Origin: Abditibacterium sp.
GTDB taxonomy: Bacteria > Armatimonadota > Abditibacteriia > Abditibacteriales > Abditibacteriaceae
NCBI GenBank assembly: GCA_030448265.1
Contig: JAUJNG010000009.1
Span: 62,001 to 126,000, forward strand
Direction: 5' to 3'
DNA: 64,000 nt
Part shown: positions 50,960-59,090 of the stretch, piece by piece
Numbering within the stretch: the stretch's first letter is position 1
Layout: the number at the start of each line of letters is the position of its first letter
Position numbers and translations under genes: made by a program
Notes under the pieces: model-generated
Database searches by the model: none
What the model saw: only the letters and a program-made list of their open reading frames with translations
Told to the model about the DNA's origin: nothing

Positions 50960-51600
50960 TCGAGGTCTCCTTTTCCACTGACGCGCTCGGCGAGTTCGTT
51001 CCACGCGCTTTTGGTGCAAAGGATGGCGTCGTATTTCAGCACGTCAACCAGGCCGGTCTGATTTACGCTCTGCGTCTGCACGCGGGGCAGATTGGCGCCC
51101 GAACGCGCGATGTTCTCTTCGCCCAGGCTGGTCAGAACGAGCAATTTGTAATCGCTCAGTCCCATCGTGCCCAGCAGCTTGACGAACTCTTTGGTTTTGG
51201 GCGTTTCCATGGTGAACCCGTCCAAAACGAAGATGCGGTCGTTTTGCAAACGCGAATTGAGCGCGGTGCGAAACGCGCTCTGGCGCATTTTGCGCGGCGT
51301 GTTTTGCGAGTAATCGCGCGGAGTCGGGCCGTGAACGACGCCGCCGCCGCGCATATGCGGGGTGCGCTTGTCGCCCTGACGCGAGCGTCCGGTTCCTTTC
51401 TGGCGCCGAATCTTGACGCCCGAACCGGCGACTTCATCGCGCCGCTTGACTTTGTGCGTGCCCTGCCGCGCGCCCGCCAGTTCCGCGACCATGACCTGAT
51501 GAACCAGAGTCACTTTCGCGTTGGCGTTGGCGAGTTTGTCCGGCGCCTGGAGCGTTCCGGTCGATTGGCCGGAGCCATCGAAAATTTTAATATCTGCCAT
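50956..51600 (-). CDS. rplD: 50S ribosomal protein L4
   Basis: 214 aa from ATG 51600 with GAGG ahead. GVKIRRQKGTGRSRQGDKRT is the tunnel loop and VHGPTPRDYSQNTPRKMRQS follows. Known as an autogenous S10-operon repressor in some bacteria. Separated from rplC by an aldolase gene and two palindromes. Confidence 0.98.
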   Translation of the reverse strand: MADIKIFDGSGQSTGTLQAPDKLANANAKVTLVHQVMVAELAGARQGTHKVKRRDEVAGSGVKIRRQKGTGRSRQGDKRTPHMRGGGVVHGPTPRDYSQNTPRKMRQSAFRTALNSRLQNDRIFVLDGFTMETPKTKEFVKLLGTMGLSDYKLLVLTSLGEENIARSGANLPRVQTQSVNQTGLVDVLKYDAILCTKSAWNELAERVSGKGDLE

Positions 51601-51671
51601 TTTTCCTCTTCGCGCCTCGATGCCGACGGACGCGGTGTTTTGTTGTGGCTTCGTCGTCAAGCCTCTCGTTC

Positions 51672-51797
51672 ATAGGACGCTAACTTCGTTCGCTACTTTT
51701 AGTCGCTACCGCTTCGCGGACACAACTTTTTTCTTAAAAAAGTAGCGTTCGCCGCAGGCGTTGCGTCCGCAGGTAGCGAGCGAAGTTAGCGTCCTAT
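51672..51797. repeat. long palindrome, family C
   Basis: ATAGGACGCTAACTTCGTTC pairs with GAGCGAAGTTAGCGTCCTAT with a central ACTTTTTTC/AAAAAAGT stem. 6 bp from the aldolase stop. Same family as 43311-43434. Confidence 0.95.
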
Positions 51798-51803
51798 TTT
51801 CCG

Positions 51804-52463
51804 TCAATAAGTCCGATTGGCTTCTGGAATTTTGTTCCAGTCGGTGTCGAACAGTTTCAAACCGATGTCGGTCAACGGGTTGTTGACCAACTTTTTAAAC
51901 AATGCGAAGGGCATCGTCGCCACGTCGCTTCCGGCGATGGCCGCGTCCTGAATGTGCAGCGCCGAGCGCGTCGAAGCCGTCAGAATCTGCGTGCCGAAGC
52001 CATAGTTGTCGTAAATCGAGCGGATGTCGCGGATGCCCTGAATGCCTTCGATGGCGATGTCATCCAGACGGCCCACGAACGGCGAAATGTAAGTCGCGCC
52101 CACTTTAGCCGCCAACAGCGCCTGCACCGGCGAAAAGCACAGCGTGACGTTGGTTTTGATGCCTTCTTCGGTGAAAACCTTGACGGCCTTCAAACCTTCC
52201 TGAGTGAGCGGCACCTTGACAACGACGTTGGGCGCGAGGTCGGCCAGAAAGCGGCCCTGGCGCAGCATTTCGTCTTTGCCCTCGGCGGTGACTTCCGCCG
52301 AAACCGGCCCCTGCACGATTTCGCAGATTTCCTTCACCAGTTCGATGAAGTTGCGATTGCTTTTGGCGACATGGCTCGGATTGGTGGTAATACCGTCGAG
52401 CAAGCCGGTTTCCTGCGCTTCGCGGATTTCGGCGATATCCGCCGTGTCGAGAAAGAATTTCAT
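51804..52463 (-). CDS. fructose-6-phosphate aldolase/transaldolase (TalC type)
   Basis: 219 aa, the short single-domain type. [30 protein letters not shown], Schiff-base lysine K83 in VVVKVPLT and [29 protein letters not shown]. It either transfers dihydroxyacetone units (transaldolase of the pentose phosphate pathway) or cleaves fructose 6-phosphate; sequence alone does not separate the two. Its place between rplC and rplD is highly unusual. Base composition resembles the neighbours. Confidence 0.94.
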   Translation of the reverse strand: MKFFLDTADIAEIREAQETGLLDGITTNPSHVAKSNRNFIELVKEICEIVQGPVSAEVTAEGKDEMLRQGRFLADLAPNVVVKVPLTQEGLKAVKVFTEEGIKTNVTLCFSPVQALLAAKVGATYISPFVGRLDDIAIEGIQGIRDIRSIYDNYGFGTQILTASTRSALHIQDAAIAGSDVATMPFALFKKLVNNPLTDIGLKLFDTDWNKIPEANRTY

Positions 52464-52500
52464 GATTGAACCAACTTCGCAGTTCGACTTTTTCTCTCAA

Positions 52501-52580
52501 TGTTCAGCGTTCAATGTTCAATGTTCAATGTTGAGTTTTGAAACATTGAACATTGGACATTGAACCTCGGACGTTGAACA
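52501..52580. repeat. low-complexity palindrome, TTCAATGTTCAATGTT type
   Basis: TGTTCAATGTTCAATGTT-like iterations on the left pair with AACATTGAACATTGGACATT on the right. 2 bp from the rplC stop. Confidence 0.9.
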
Positions 52581-52582
52581 AT

Positions 52583-53266
52583 TTAGGCTTTCGTGATTCT
52601 CACCACGCCGCCAGGAGCGCCAGGAACGGCGCCTTTAACGATCAGCAAATTGCGCTCGGCGTCCACTTCCACAACCGAAAGTCCCAACTGCGTAATGTTC
52701 TCGTTGCCGAAACGACCTGGGCGACGCGCGCCAGGAAAGGTGCGGGCCGGATCGGTCGCGCCGTTGGAAGCCGGTTTGCGATGGATTTTCGAGCCGTGCG
52801 AAGCGCCCTGGCCACGGAAGTTATGGCGCTTGATGACGCCGGTAAAACCGCGTCCCTTGCTTTTTCCCTGCACCTGCACCGCGTCGCCCGCCGCGAAAAC
52901 ATCGCTGACCACGAGGGAAGCGCCGCTCGCCGGTTCGTCGCCGTCCGCCGTCAAGCGGAATTCGGCCAGAACGCGCGTCGGGGTGGCGCCGCCGTTCTTC
53001 TCGAAGTGGCCGCGCACCGGTTTGGAGGCTTCGCCCTTTCCGCGATGGCCCGTCGAGCCGCGCTTGATCTTGGTTTCTTTGCGCGCGGCTTTCTTTTCCA
53101 TGTAACCGAGCTGCACGGCTTCGTAGCCGTCTTTTTCGGTCGTTTTACGCTGCACAATCGAGCAGGGGCCGCATTCGATAACCGTCACCGGCACGACTTT
53201 GCCTTCGGGCGTAAAAATTTGCGTCATGCCGACTTTGCGGCCCAATAATCCATTAACTGTTGGCAT
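52583..53266 (-). CDS. rplC: 50S ribosomal protein L3
   Basis: 227 aa. LLGRKVGMTQIFTPEGKVVP, GRGFTGVIKRHNFRGQGASH and FPGARRPGRFGNENIT are conserved. Reaches the peptidyl-transferase centre. Confidence 0.98.
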   Translation of the reverse strand: MPTVNGLLGRKVGMTQIFTPEGKVVPVTVIECGPCSIVQRKTTEKDGYEAVQLGYMEKKAARKETKIKRGSTGHRGKGEASKPVRGHFEKNGGATPTRVLAEFRLTADGDEPASGASLVVSDVFAAGDAVQVQGKSKGRGFTGVIKRHNFRGQGASHGSKIHRKPASNGATDPARTFPGARRPGRFGNENITQLGLSVVEVDAERNLLIVKGAVPGAPGGVVRITKA

Positions 53267-53315
53267 TTTGTTCCAGAGGTCATCCCACTTTTGCGGGGCA
53301 GACTTTCGTTTGGTT

Positions 53316-53412
53316 CGGCGAATGAATTCGCAGCCAGAAAGAGTCGTCGGCCTGCGCCGACGGGGTGTCAGCGCAGGCTGACACCTTTTTCTGGCTGCGA
53401 ATTCATTCGCCG
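53316..53412. repeat. multi-hairpin palindrome, family A
   Basis: Outer arms contain CGGCGAATGAATTCGCAGCC and its complement; inner hairpins are GTCGGC-CTGC-GCCGAC and GTCAGC-GCAG-GCTGAC. It starts 1 bp after the rpsJ stop. Arms almost identical to 42010-42115, but the inner stems differ in a compensated way. Confidence 0.96.
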
Positions 53413-53413
53413 C

Positions 53414-53722
53414 TTACAACTTGATTTCAATATCCACGCCCGACGGCAGATTCAAATTCATGAGTTCCGTAACGGTGCGCGGGTCGGGTTCGATGATGTC
53501 AATCAAACGCTTGTGCGTCCGCATCTCGAAATGTTCCATCGACTCTTTGTCCACGAACGGCGAGCGAATCACGCAATAAATCGCTTTGTCGGTGGGAAGC
53601 GGGACGGGGCCGCTGATGCGGCTTCCGGTGCGGCGCGCAGTCGAAACGATCTGCGTCGCCGACTGGTCGAGCAATTTGTGATCGAATGCTCGCAGCTTAA
53701 TGCGGATTTTATCTCCGGCCAT
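53414..53722 (-). CDS. rpsJ: 30S ribosomal protein S10
   Basis: 102 aa from ATG 53722. [40 protein letters not shown] and [15 protein letters not shown]. First gene of the S10 block. Confidence 0.99.
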   Translation of the reverse strand: MAGDKIRIKLRAFDHKLLDQSATQIVSTARRTGSRISGPVPLPTDKAIYCVIRSPFVDKESMEHFEMRTHKRLIDIIEPDPRTVTELMNLNLPSGVDIEIKL

Positions 53723-53797
53723 AATAATTCCTTTTCGATAACGCGAAATCTCAAGCAGAGGCTTCAACCTTCGCGTTACCAGCATTCTAAATAGTCT

Positions 53798-53871
53798 CGT
53801 AGGGACATGGCAGGCCATGTCCTTCGACAACCTTTTACGCTTTCCAAGGACATGGCATGCCATGTCCCTAC
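53798..53871. repeat. palindrome, family B
   Basis: CGTAGGGACATGGCAGGCCA pairs with TGGCATGCCATGTCCCTAC; each arm self-folds (GGACATGGC-AG-GCCATGTCC). Lies between the tuf terminator and rpsJ. Confidence 0.94.
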
Positions 53872-53892
53872 ATTGTGCATCAAAGACACGAA

Positions 53893-53934
53893 AAGGGCCG
53901 GTGAGCCACTTTTTCTCGTGACCCACCGGCCCTT
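53893..53934 (-). terminator. terminator-like hairpin after tuf
   Basis: AAGGGCCGGTG pairs with CACCGGCCCTT; on the minus strand TTTTCGTGTCTTTG follows. Moderate T-tract. Confidence 0.7.
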
Positions 53935-53942
53935 GAGGGCTT

Positions 53943-55124
53943 CTATTTCAGAATTTTGGAAATGACGCCGGCGCCTACAGTGCGGCCACCTTCGCGGATA
54001 GCGAAGCGCAGACCTTCTTCCATAGCGACCGACGAAACCAGTTCCACCGTCATGCTGATGTTATCGCCTGGCATGACCATTTCCGCGCCGCCGCCGAGTT
54101 CGGTGACCGAACCCGTCACGTCAGTGGTGCGGAAGTAGAACTGCGGGCGATAGTTCTTGAAGAACGGCGTGTGACGGCCACCCTCTTCCTTCGAGAGGAT
54201 ATAGACCTCAGCCTCGAACGAAGTGTGCGGCGTGATCGAACCTGGCTTGGCCAAAACCTGACCGCGCTCGATGTCTTCACGCTTCAAACCGCGCACCAGA
54301 GCGCCGCAGTTGTAACCGGCGACGGCCACATCCAGCGATTTGCGGAACATTTCCAGACCGGTGACAGCCGTCGTCTGGGTGTCGCGCAGACCGATGATTT
54401 CGACGGTTTCGCCGACCTTGATCTGTCCGCGCTCGATACGGCCTGTCGCAACGGTGCCGCGACCCGAAATGGTGAACACGTCTTCAACAGCCATCAAAAA
54501 CGGCTTGTCGATGTCGCGCTCCGGTTCGGGGATGAACGAATCAAGAGCGTCCATCAATTCATCGATGGGCGTGGTGTCGGTGCCTTCGAGGGCTTTGAGA
54601 CCGGAGCCGCGAATGATGGGCAGATCGTCGCCAGGAAATTCGTATTTGGAGAGCAGTTCGCGCAGTTCCAACTCAACCAGTTCGATGAGTTCGGGGTCGT
54701 CCACGAGGTCAACTTTGTTGAGGAAGACCACGATGTGCGGCACGCCGACCTGACGGGCGAGCAGAATGTGTTCGCGGGTCTGGGGCATGGGGCCGTCGGT
54801 CGCGGAGACGACGAGGATGGCGCCGTCCATCTGGGCGGCGCCGGTGATCATGTTTTTAACGTAGTCGGCGTGACCAGGGCAGTCGACGTGCGCGTAATGG
54901 CGCGAGAGCGTCTCATATTCGACGTGCGCGGTGGCGATGGTGATGCCGCGCTCGCGCTCTTCGGGCGCTTTGTCGATGTTGGCGAAATCAACGCTTTTCG
55001 CCAGATTTTTGCTCGCCTGCACTTTGGTAATGGCGGCGGTGAGGGTCGTTTTGCCGTGGTCAACGTGACCGATGGTGCCCACGTTCACGTGGGGTTTGGT
55101 GCTGTCGTATTTAGCCTTGGCCAT
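53943..55124 (-). CDS. tuf: elongation factor Tu
   Basis: 393 aa. GTP-binding motifs GHVDHGKT (19-26), DCPGHADY and NKVD; switch region [17 protein letters not shown]. Delivers aminoacyl-tRNA to the ribosome. rpsL, rpsG and fusA, its usual upstream neighbours, are absent; a polysaccharide lyase gene lies upstream instead. Its 5' leader is long (about 240 nt if the promoter at 55373-55401 is right). Confidence 0.99.
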   Translation of the reverse strand: MAKAKYDSTKPHVNVGTIGHVDHGKTTLTAAITKVQASKNLAKSVDFANIDKAPEERERGITIATAHVEYETLSRHYAHVDCPGHADYVKNMITGAAQMDGAILVVSATDGPMPQTREHILLARQVGVPHIVVFLNKVDLVDDPELIELVELELRELLSKYEFPGDDLPIIRGSGLKALEGTDTTPIDELMDALDSFIPEPERDIDKPFLMAVEDVFTISGRGTVATGRIERGQIKVGETVEIIGLRDTQTTAVTGLEMFRKSLDVAVAGYNCGALVRGLKREDIERGQVLAKPGSITPHTSFEAEVYILSKEEGGRHTPFFKNYRPQFYFRTTDVTGSVTELGGGAEMVMPGDNISMTVELVSSVAMEEGLRFAIREGGRTVGAGVISKILK

Positions 55125-55248
55125 CTCAGATGTTTCCTTCGCAAGTGTTTCTGCGGGTGTATTTTTTGGGCGTGCGCCCTGCGGGGTTCCCCCCGATGAA
55201 TTGGGCTGTTCGCCCTGTGTGTCGCCTCGCCCCAGACAAAGAAAAACC

Positions 55249-55261
55249 CTCCGAAACGGAG
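55249..55261 (-). promoter_or_regulatory. possible attenuator hairpin in the tuf leader
   Basis: Minus strand CTCCG-TTT-CGGAG followed by GGTTTTTCTTTG. The stem is only 5 bp, so the call is weak. Confidence 0.3.
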
Positions 55262-55372
55262 ATTTTCGCCTTTAAACAGAGACGAAAACGCGCGTGCGAA
55301 GGGTTTCGAACACGCCGGTAGTATCCCGATGGGACTTATCGACGAAACAGACAAGGGAGACGCCAACGGAAA

Positions 55373-55401
55373 AATATAACAGCGTGGGCACTGCGCCGCA
55401 A
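55373..55401 (-). promoter_or_regulatory. candidate tuf promoter
   Basis: Minus strand TTGCGG (55401-55396) and TATATT (55378-55373) with a 17-bp spacer. Confidence 0.4.
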
Positions 55402-55416
55402 GGCGGGAAATTGGTT

Positions 55417-55671
55417 TTAGAAAGTGATTCCTCTCTTCTGGGCCTTACGCTGCGCGCGACTTGTGGCGCGTTTGCGCCGCACAGTTTTAAGTTCTGCCGC
55501 GCGCTGACTCACTTTCATCAAACGCTGCCATCCTGCCTCGGACTGTGCTTGTTCACGCAAAAATTCATCCACTTCATTCAATTTTCGCGGGCGCGGCCCA
55601 GGGCCACTGCCATATTCAGCGGGGTTTCGCGCGGAAGACTCGCACCACGCTGCTACCGGCCTGCGCGCCAT
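55417..55671 (-). CDS. doubtful small basic ORF
   Basis: 84 codons from ATG 55671, overlapping the end of the polysaccharide lyase by 56 bp. The second half (EVDEFLREQAQSEAGWQRLM, then a Lys/Arg-rich tail) looks protein-like, the first 30 residues do not; a later TTG start is possible. No family recognised. Confidence 0.3.
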   Translation of the reverse strand: MARRPVAAWCESSARNPAEYGSGPGPRPRKLNEVDEFLREQAQSEAGWQRLMKVSQRAAELKTVRRKRATSRAQRKAQKRGITF

Positions 55672-57805
55672 CGGGTAAATCGAAGTGCAGGCGACTGCCC
55701 TCGGCTATAGAGGTGCTGCCTTCGCCGTCCACGGCGCGGTCGATTTGCAGATTGACTTCCAGGGCTTGATTGTGCGGGTCGGAAACCGCGACTTGAATCC
55801 CACCTGCCACTTCGCGCAGTAACACCAGACACGGCTGGTCAACTCTCACCGTCCAACCCCGTCCGGCGGATAGCGTTCCCGCCTGGTGAAAGACGGCTTG
55901 AACCCCGTTGGAACCGCGATGCCGCACCGCTTGCAGGAGAGGCGTGTTGCTGAGAATTTCAATGGCGCTGGGGCCATTCGCCACGCGCGCCGCGAGTGCT
56001 TGCGGCGTGATGCCAGGCACCACGATGTATTGGTAAGTCGCGTCGGTTGGCCGCGTTCCGTGATCGAGCCACACGCTGAACACATCGCGCGAAATTGGCG
56101 CCTTGGAGCCGGAGCCGATTTCGGCCCAGCTTCCCTGCTGCGCTTCGTTTTTAATATGCACCCGCGCCGGCCTGGGGAACACATAACCGATACTGTCGTG
56201 CCACACCCAGTTGGCTGCGGGCAGGTCGTGTTCGCCGCGCGCCAGTGGAGTGATTTGTCCTGATACCCGCACTTCGCCGTTGAGCAAAGCCTGGTTGAGC
56301 GAAGTCAGCACAACGTTATCGCTCGTGGCAGAGATGCCCGCGCCCAGACAGACGAACTCCTCATCGAAGTAGAACCAGGCTTTGCGCGCCGTCAACGATT
56401 CGCGCTCCAGTTGCATGGCCGCCGCGCCGTAAGTGCCATCGGAAACGCCGCCGACAAACGGAGTTTTGCCTTTGCTGTGCATCTTCTTCGGATCGAGCGG
56501 GGCAGCGATTTGTTCGACGGTCGTGCCAGGCACGCGCTGCCAATCCCAGACCGGAAAGATGTCTTTATATTCATCGCCGCGACGAAAAAGGTAGGTTGCG
56601 CCATCGGCCAGGTGATGCGATTTTTTGCCTTCGCCGTTGATGTAGGCATCGGTATTGAAGGTGCGCGTCGAGAACATACGCGCCGATGTGGAGTAGGCGG
56701 GCCGGTGATGCGTCATGAAATCAGACATCCAGAAGTGGCGGTTGCCGGTGAGCATGGGCGCCGCCTCGCTGCCTTCGAGTCGCGCGTTGAAGTTTTCCAG
56801 TTCGCTGCGGCGCAGGCCTGGCTCGGCGGATAGAATCTCCGTCACGCGCTTCAAGTCGGCGGCGTTTCGATTGGCGCGCGTGATCTCGCGGCCAGTCACG
56901 CCGTAATCGTAGACCGGCCCGCGCACCATCCATTGTTGGCCTTCGAGGATGAAGTTTTCGAAAAGGCGCAGTCGCACTTCGGGAATCGCGAAGCGAGTGC
57001 CGCGCGCATAAGCGATGAACTGCGCGCAGTCGGAAGAAAAGGACGCGCCGTAACCGCCGTTATAGAGAACCGGCCCGTGTTGATGAAAACTCCAGTCGAT
57101 TTGGATGCCTTCGCCCTTGGGGTCGGCAACCCGAATCTCGTTCCACATGGCGTCGAAGGCTTCGGCCACCACTGCGGGCGCATTTTCCAGACAGCCGCGC
57201 ACGATTTGATTGCGCGCCATCCACACCAGATTGGCGCCCGTCATGTCCTTCAAAGTGCTTCGCTTGAGCATGGAAATCGTCTTGTCGAATTGCGCCGGCG
57301 AAGCATCGTCGCCGACCAGCAGCATGATGTTGCCGATCACGCTCGGCACGCCGATTTGGTTGTGCCACCAGTTGGGATTTTGGAAATCGTTGCGCAGCCA
57401 GAAATCGAGAGACGACATCAGGGACGCCTTAAACGCGGCCCGTTGCGCTTCGGCTACGTCCGACGCGCGGTGGGCTTTGGCCAGGGTCAGCACGCGAGTC
57501 AGGTGGGCCGAGCTTTTCCACTGGTTGCGTTCTGCATCGCCGTAGTCGAGGACGGCCCATGAACCATCCGCGCGCAACGACTCGTGAAAGGACAGGGCCT
57601 CGCGCTGCACAGCCTGCCGCGTTTCGGAGTTGGGGGACAACAGCGCGTGGCGCAGTCTTTGCTTCACGGTTTGCACATCTCGATCCTCCTGAACCGGCCT
57701 GGCCGGCAGAACTTGAGCCTGAAGGCTGGAACCGCCCAGGACACCACCGGCCAACCCCAACATCACCGCACCCATGAGGAAACGGCGGAAAAAGAATGAG
57801 CGCAT
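55616..57805 (-). CDS. polysaccharide lyase family 8 (hyaluronate/chondroitin/xanthan lyase type)
   Basis: 729 aa from ATG 57805. Signal peptide MRSFFFRRFLMGAVMLGLAG ending LQAQ. The N-terminal alpha-toroid holds the catalytic region NWWHNQIGVPSVIGN and FHQHGPVLYNGGYG (Asn, His and Tyr of the lyase), followed by GEGIQIDWS and the arginine region. The C-terminal beta-sandwich domains include GTYGAAAMQLERESLTARKA and WFYFDEEFVCLGAGI. It cleaves uronic-acid-containing polymers by beta-elimination, in the periplasm or outside the cell. Isolated: no other carbohydrate genes nearby. Confidence 0.92.
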   Translation of the reverse strand: MRSFFFRRFLMGAVMLGLAGGVLGGSSLQAQVLPARPVQEDRDVQTVKQRLRHALLSPNSETRQAVQREALSFHESLRADGSWAVLDYGDAERNQWKSSAHLTRVLTLAKAHRASDVAEAQRAAFKASLMSSLDFWLRNDFQNPNWWHNQIGVPSVIGNIMLLVGDDASPAQFDKTISMLKRSTLKDMTGANLVWMARNQIVRGCLENAPAVVAEAFDAMWNEIRVADPKGEGIQIDWSFHQHGPVLYNGGYGASFSSDCAQFIAYARGTRFAIPEVRLRLFENFILEGQQWMVRGPVYDYGVTGREITRANRNAADLKRVTEILSAEPGLRRSELENFNARLEGSEAAPMLTGNRHFWMSDFMTHHRPAYSTSARMFSTRTFNTDAYINGEGKKSHHLADGATYLFRRGDEYKDIFPVWDWQRVPGTTVEQIAAPLDPKKMHSKGKTPFVGGVSDGTYGAAAMQLERESLTARKAWFYFDEEFVCLGAGISATSDNVVLTSLNQALLNGEVRVSGQITPLARGEHDLPAANWVWHDSIGYVFPRPARVHIKNEAQQGSWAEIGSGSKAPISRDVFSVWLDHGTRPTDATYQYIVVPGITPQALAARVANGPSAIEILSNTPLLQAVRHRGSNGVQAVFHQAGTLSAGRGWTVRVDQPCLVLLREVAGGIQVAVSDPHNQALEVNLQIDRAVDGEGSTSIAEGSRLHFDLPDGAQAGSSVVRVFRAKPR

Positions 57806-57838
57806 ATCGTCACTATAACACCCGCGAATGTCCACTTC

Positions 57839-58519
57839 TCAACGGTTCGTGCCGCGCGCTCCCCTTTCGATTGGCTCTCCATTAGCCTGACGCGCCCAAA
57901 GCGCCGCGCGCACGAAGAATTTGCGCTCGTAGTGGTCTTCCCACTCGCGCGAAACGAACGTCACGCCGCGCGCTTCGCGGTTTTGATGCGACTTCAACTC
58001 CATTAATTCTCGCTCGAAAGGCCGCGCGGCGCGGTCGAAACCGAGAAACAGCAGCATTTTTACCTCTGATGGTGAGTCAGGGCGATAAGGACTCAAACGG
58101 CCCCAATATCCCGAACGCCCCCACAATCGCGCGATACCGTCTCCTAAATCCAGTTGCTCCCAGCCCGACGCGAAGTTTTCCTGCTTGTCGATGCAATAAC
58201 CGGAGCCGAATTTTCGCACTTTGATTTTGGAAGTTCGCACCAGAGTCAAATCAACTAATCCCAAGCCTGAAGCCGAGAAACGAAACTTCGCTTTATCCTG
58301 TTTCGCCCAATCTGTGACGTTGCCCACTTGAGTGATGAACGGTTCCAAATCCCGCAATTCGGGCTGACGTTCTTTCAGAGTCAGGAAATCGCCCAGAAAT
58401 TCCTTTGGGCGCGGCTTCAGCAGAATATCACGCGCCGCGTAAAGTCCAAACGGTGCCGTCGCCGCGTCGAAGGCTTCAATAACATCCAAAACCTGCGCGC
58501 TCAGTTCTTCGAGATTCAT
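57839..58519 (-). CDS. hypothetical protein
   Basis: 226 aa. MNLEELSAQVLDVIEAFDAA, LKPRPKEFLGDFLTLKERQP and FRFSASGLGLVDLTLVRTSK. Soluble, mixed alpha/beta; no motif recognised. Overlaps the upstream protease gene by 4 bp, so the two are probably translated together and may act together. Confidence 0.65.
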   Translation of the reverse strand: MNLEELSAQVLDVIEAFDAATAPFGLYAARDILLKPRPKEFLGDFLTLKERQPELRDLEPFITQVGNVTDWAKQDKAKFRFSASGLGLVDLTLVRTSKIKVRKFGSGYCIDKQENFASGWEQLDLGDGIARLWGRSGYWGRLSPYRPDSPSEVKMLLFLGFDRAARPFERELMELKSHQNREARGVTFVSREWEDHYERKFFVRAALWARQANGEPIERGARGTNR

Positions 58520-58902
58520 TTCAAATCCATCCGCTTCACCTTGGTTAAGCGATGCCCCAGCCTATCCACCGCCGCCTGCGATTGCTCCAGCACCAGAGAA
58601 CCGATGAGCGGTTCGTAAATCCCATCGGCGGGCTTCATCTCGACAAACAGAACCTCGTTATAGATACGACGAAAGCCTTCGATTCGGATCCTCACCGGCC
58701 CCCAAATTTCCCCGCTAACGGATTCCTGCGTCGCGGTTTCGAGTTGGATGGTTTCGATGAGTTCCAACTCGCCCAGACGCTCTTTCCACGCGGCAGGCAA
58801 AACCAAATGCGAAGCGCCGGTATCGACCAGGGCATCGCACAGAATGCTTTTGGAGGAGTCGGCGAGATTTTCGATACGAACCGGCGAAATAATGCGTCCC
58901 AT
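58516..58902 (-). CDS. retropepsin-like aspartyl protease
   Basis: 128 aa. DALVDTGASHLVLPAAW has the single DTGAS active-site motif (D27-S31), with the second hydrophobic-Gly element in YEPLIGSLVLEQ. The size fits a single retropepsin domain that must dimerise. No signal peptide. Substrate unknown; the partner gene downstream overlaps by 4 bp. Confidence 0.85.
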   Translation of the reverse strand: MGRIISPVRIENLADSSKSILCDALVDTGASHLVLPAAWKERLGELELIETIQLETATQESVSGEIWGPVRIRIEGFRRIYNEVLFVEMKPADGIYEPLIGSLVLEQSQAAVDRLGHRLTKVKRMDLK

Positions 58903-59043
58903 AGCCGATATTTTAGCTCCTTTCGACTTTCACTTTGCCCCAAGCGGAAGAGGACGTCAGTCCCGCCTCCCCTGCCTCTGCGGATACGCTTTCAGGGCCG
59001 CGCCGGAATGACAGCGCCATCGAAAAAGCGGCGTCAAAACGAA

Positions 59044-59077
59044 AACCCCGCGATTTATGAAAATCGCGGGGTTTTTT
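59044..59077 (-). terminator. intrinsic terminator, possibly bidirectional
   Basis: AACCCCGCGATTT pairs with AAATCGCGGGGTT. A T-run follows on the plus strand and TTTTCGTTTT on the minus strand, where it ends the giant TPR gene. Confidence 0.88.
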
Positions 59078-59090
59078 ACTAACCGGCAAT

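Noticed and set aside
11955..53871. CRISPR array interpretation of the repeated intergenic elements
   Set aside because: Copies are dispersed one per spacer, palindromic, of different sequence and without regular spacers; no cas genes are in the window.
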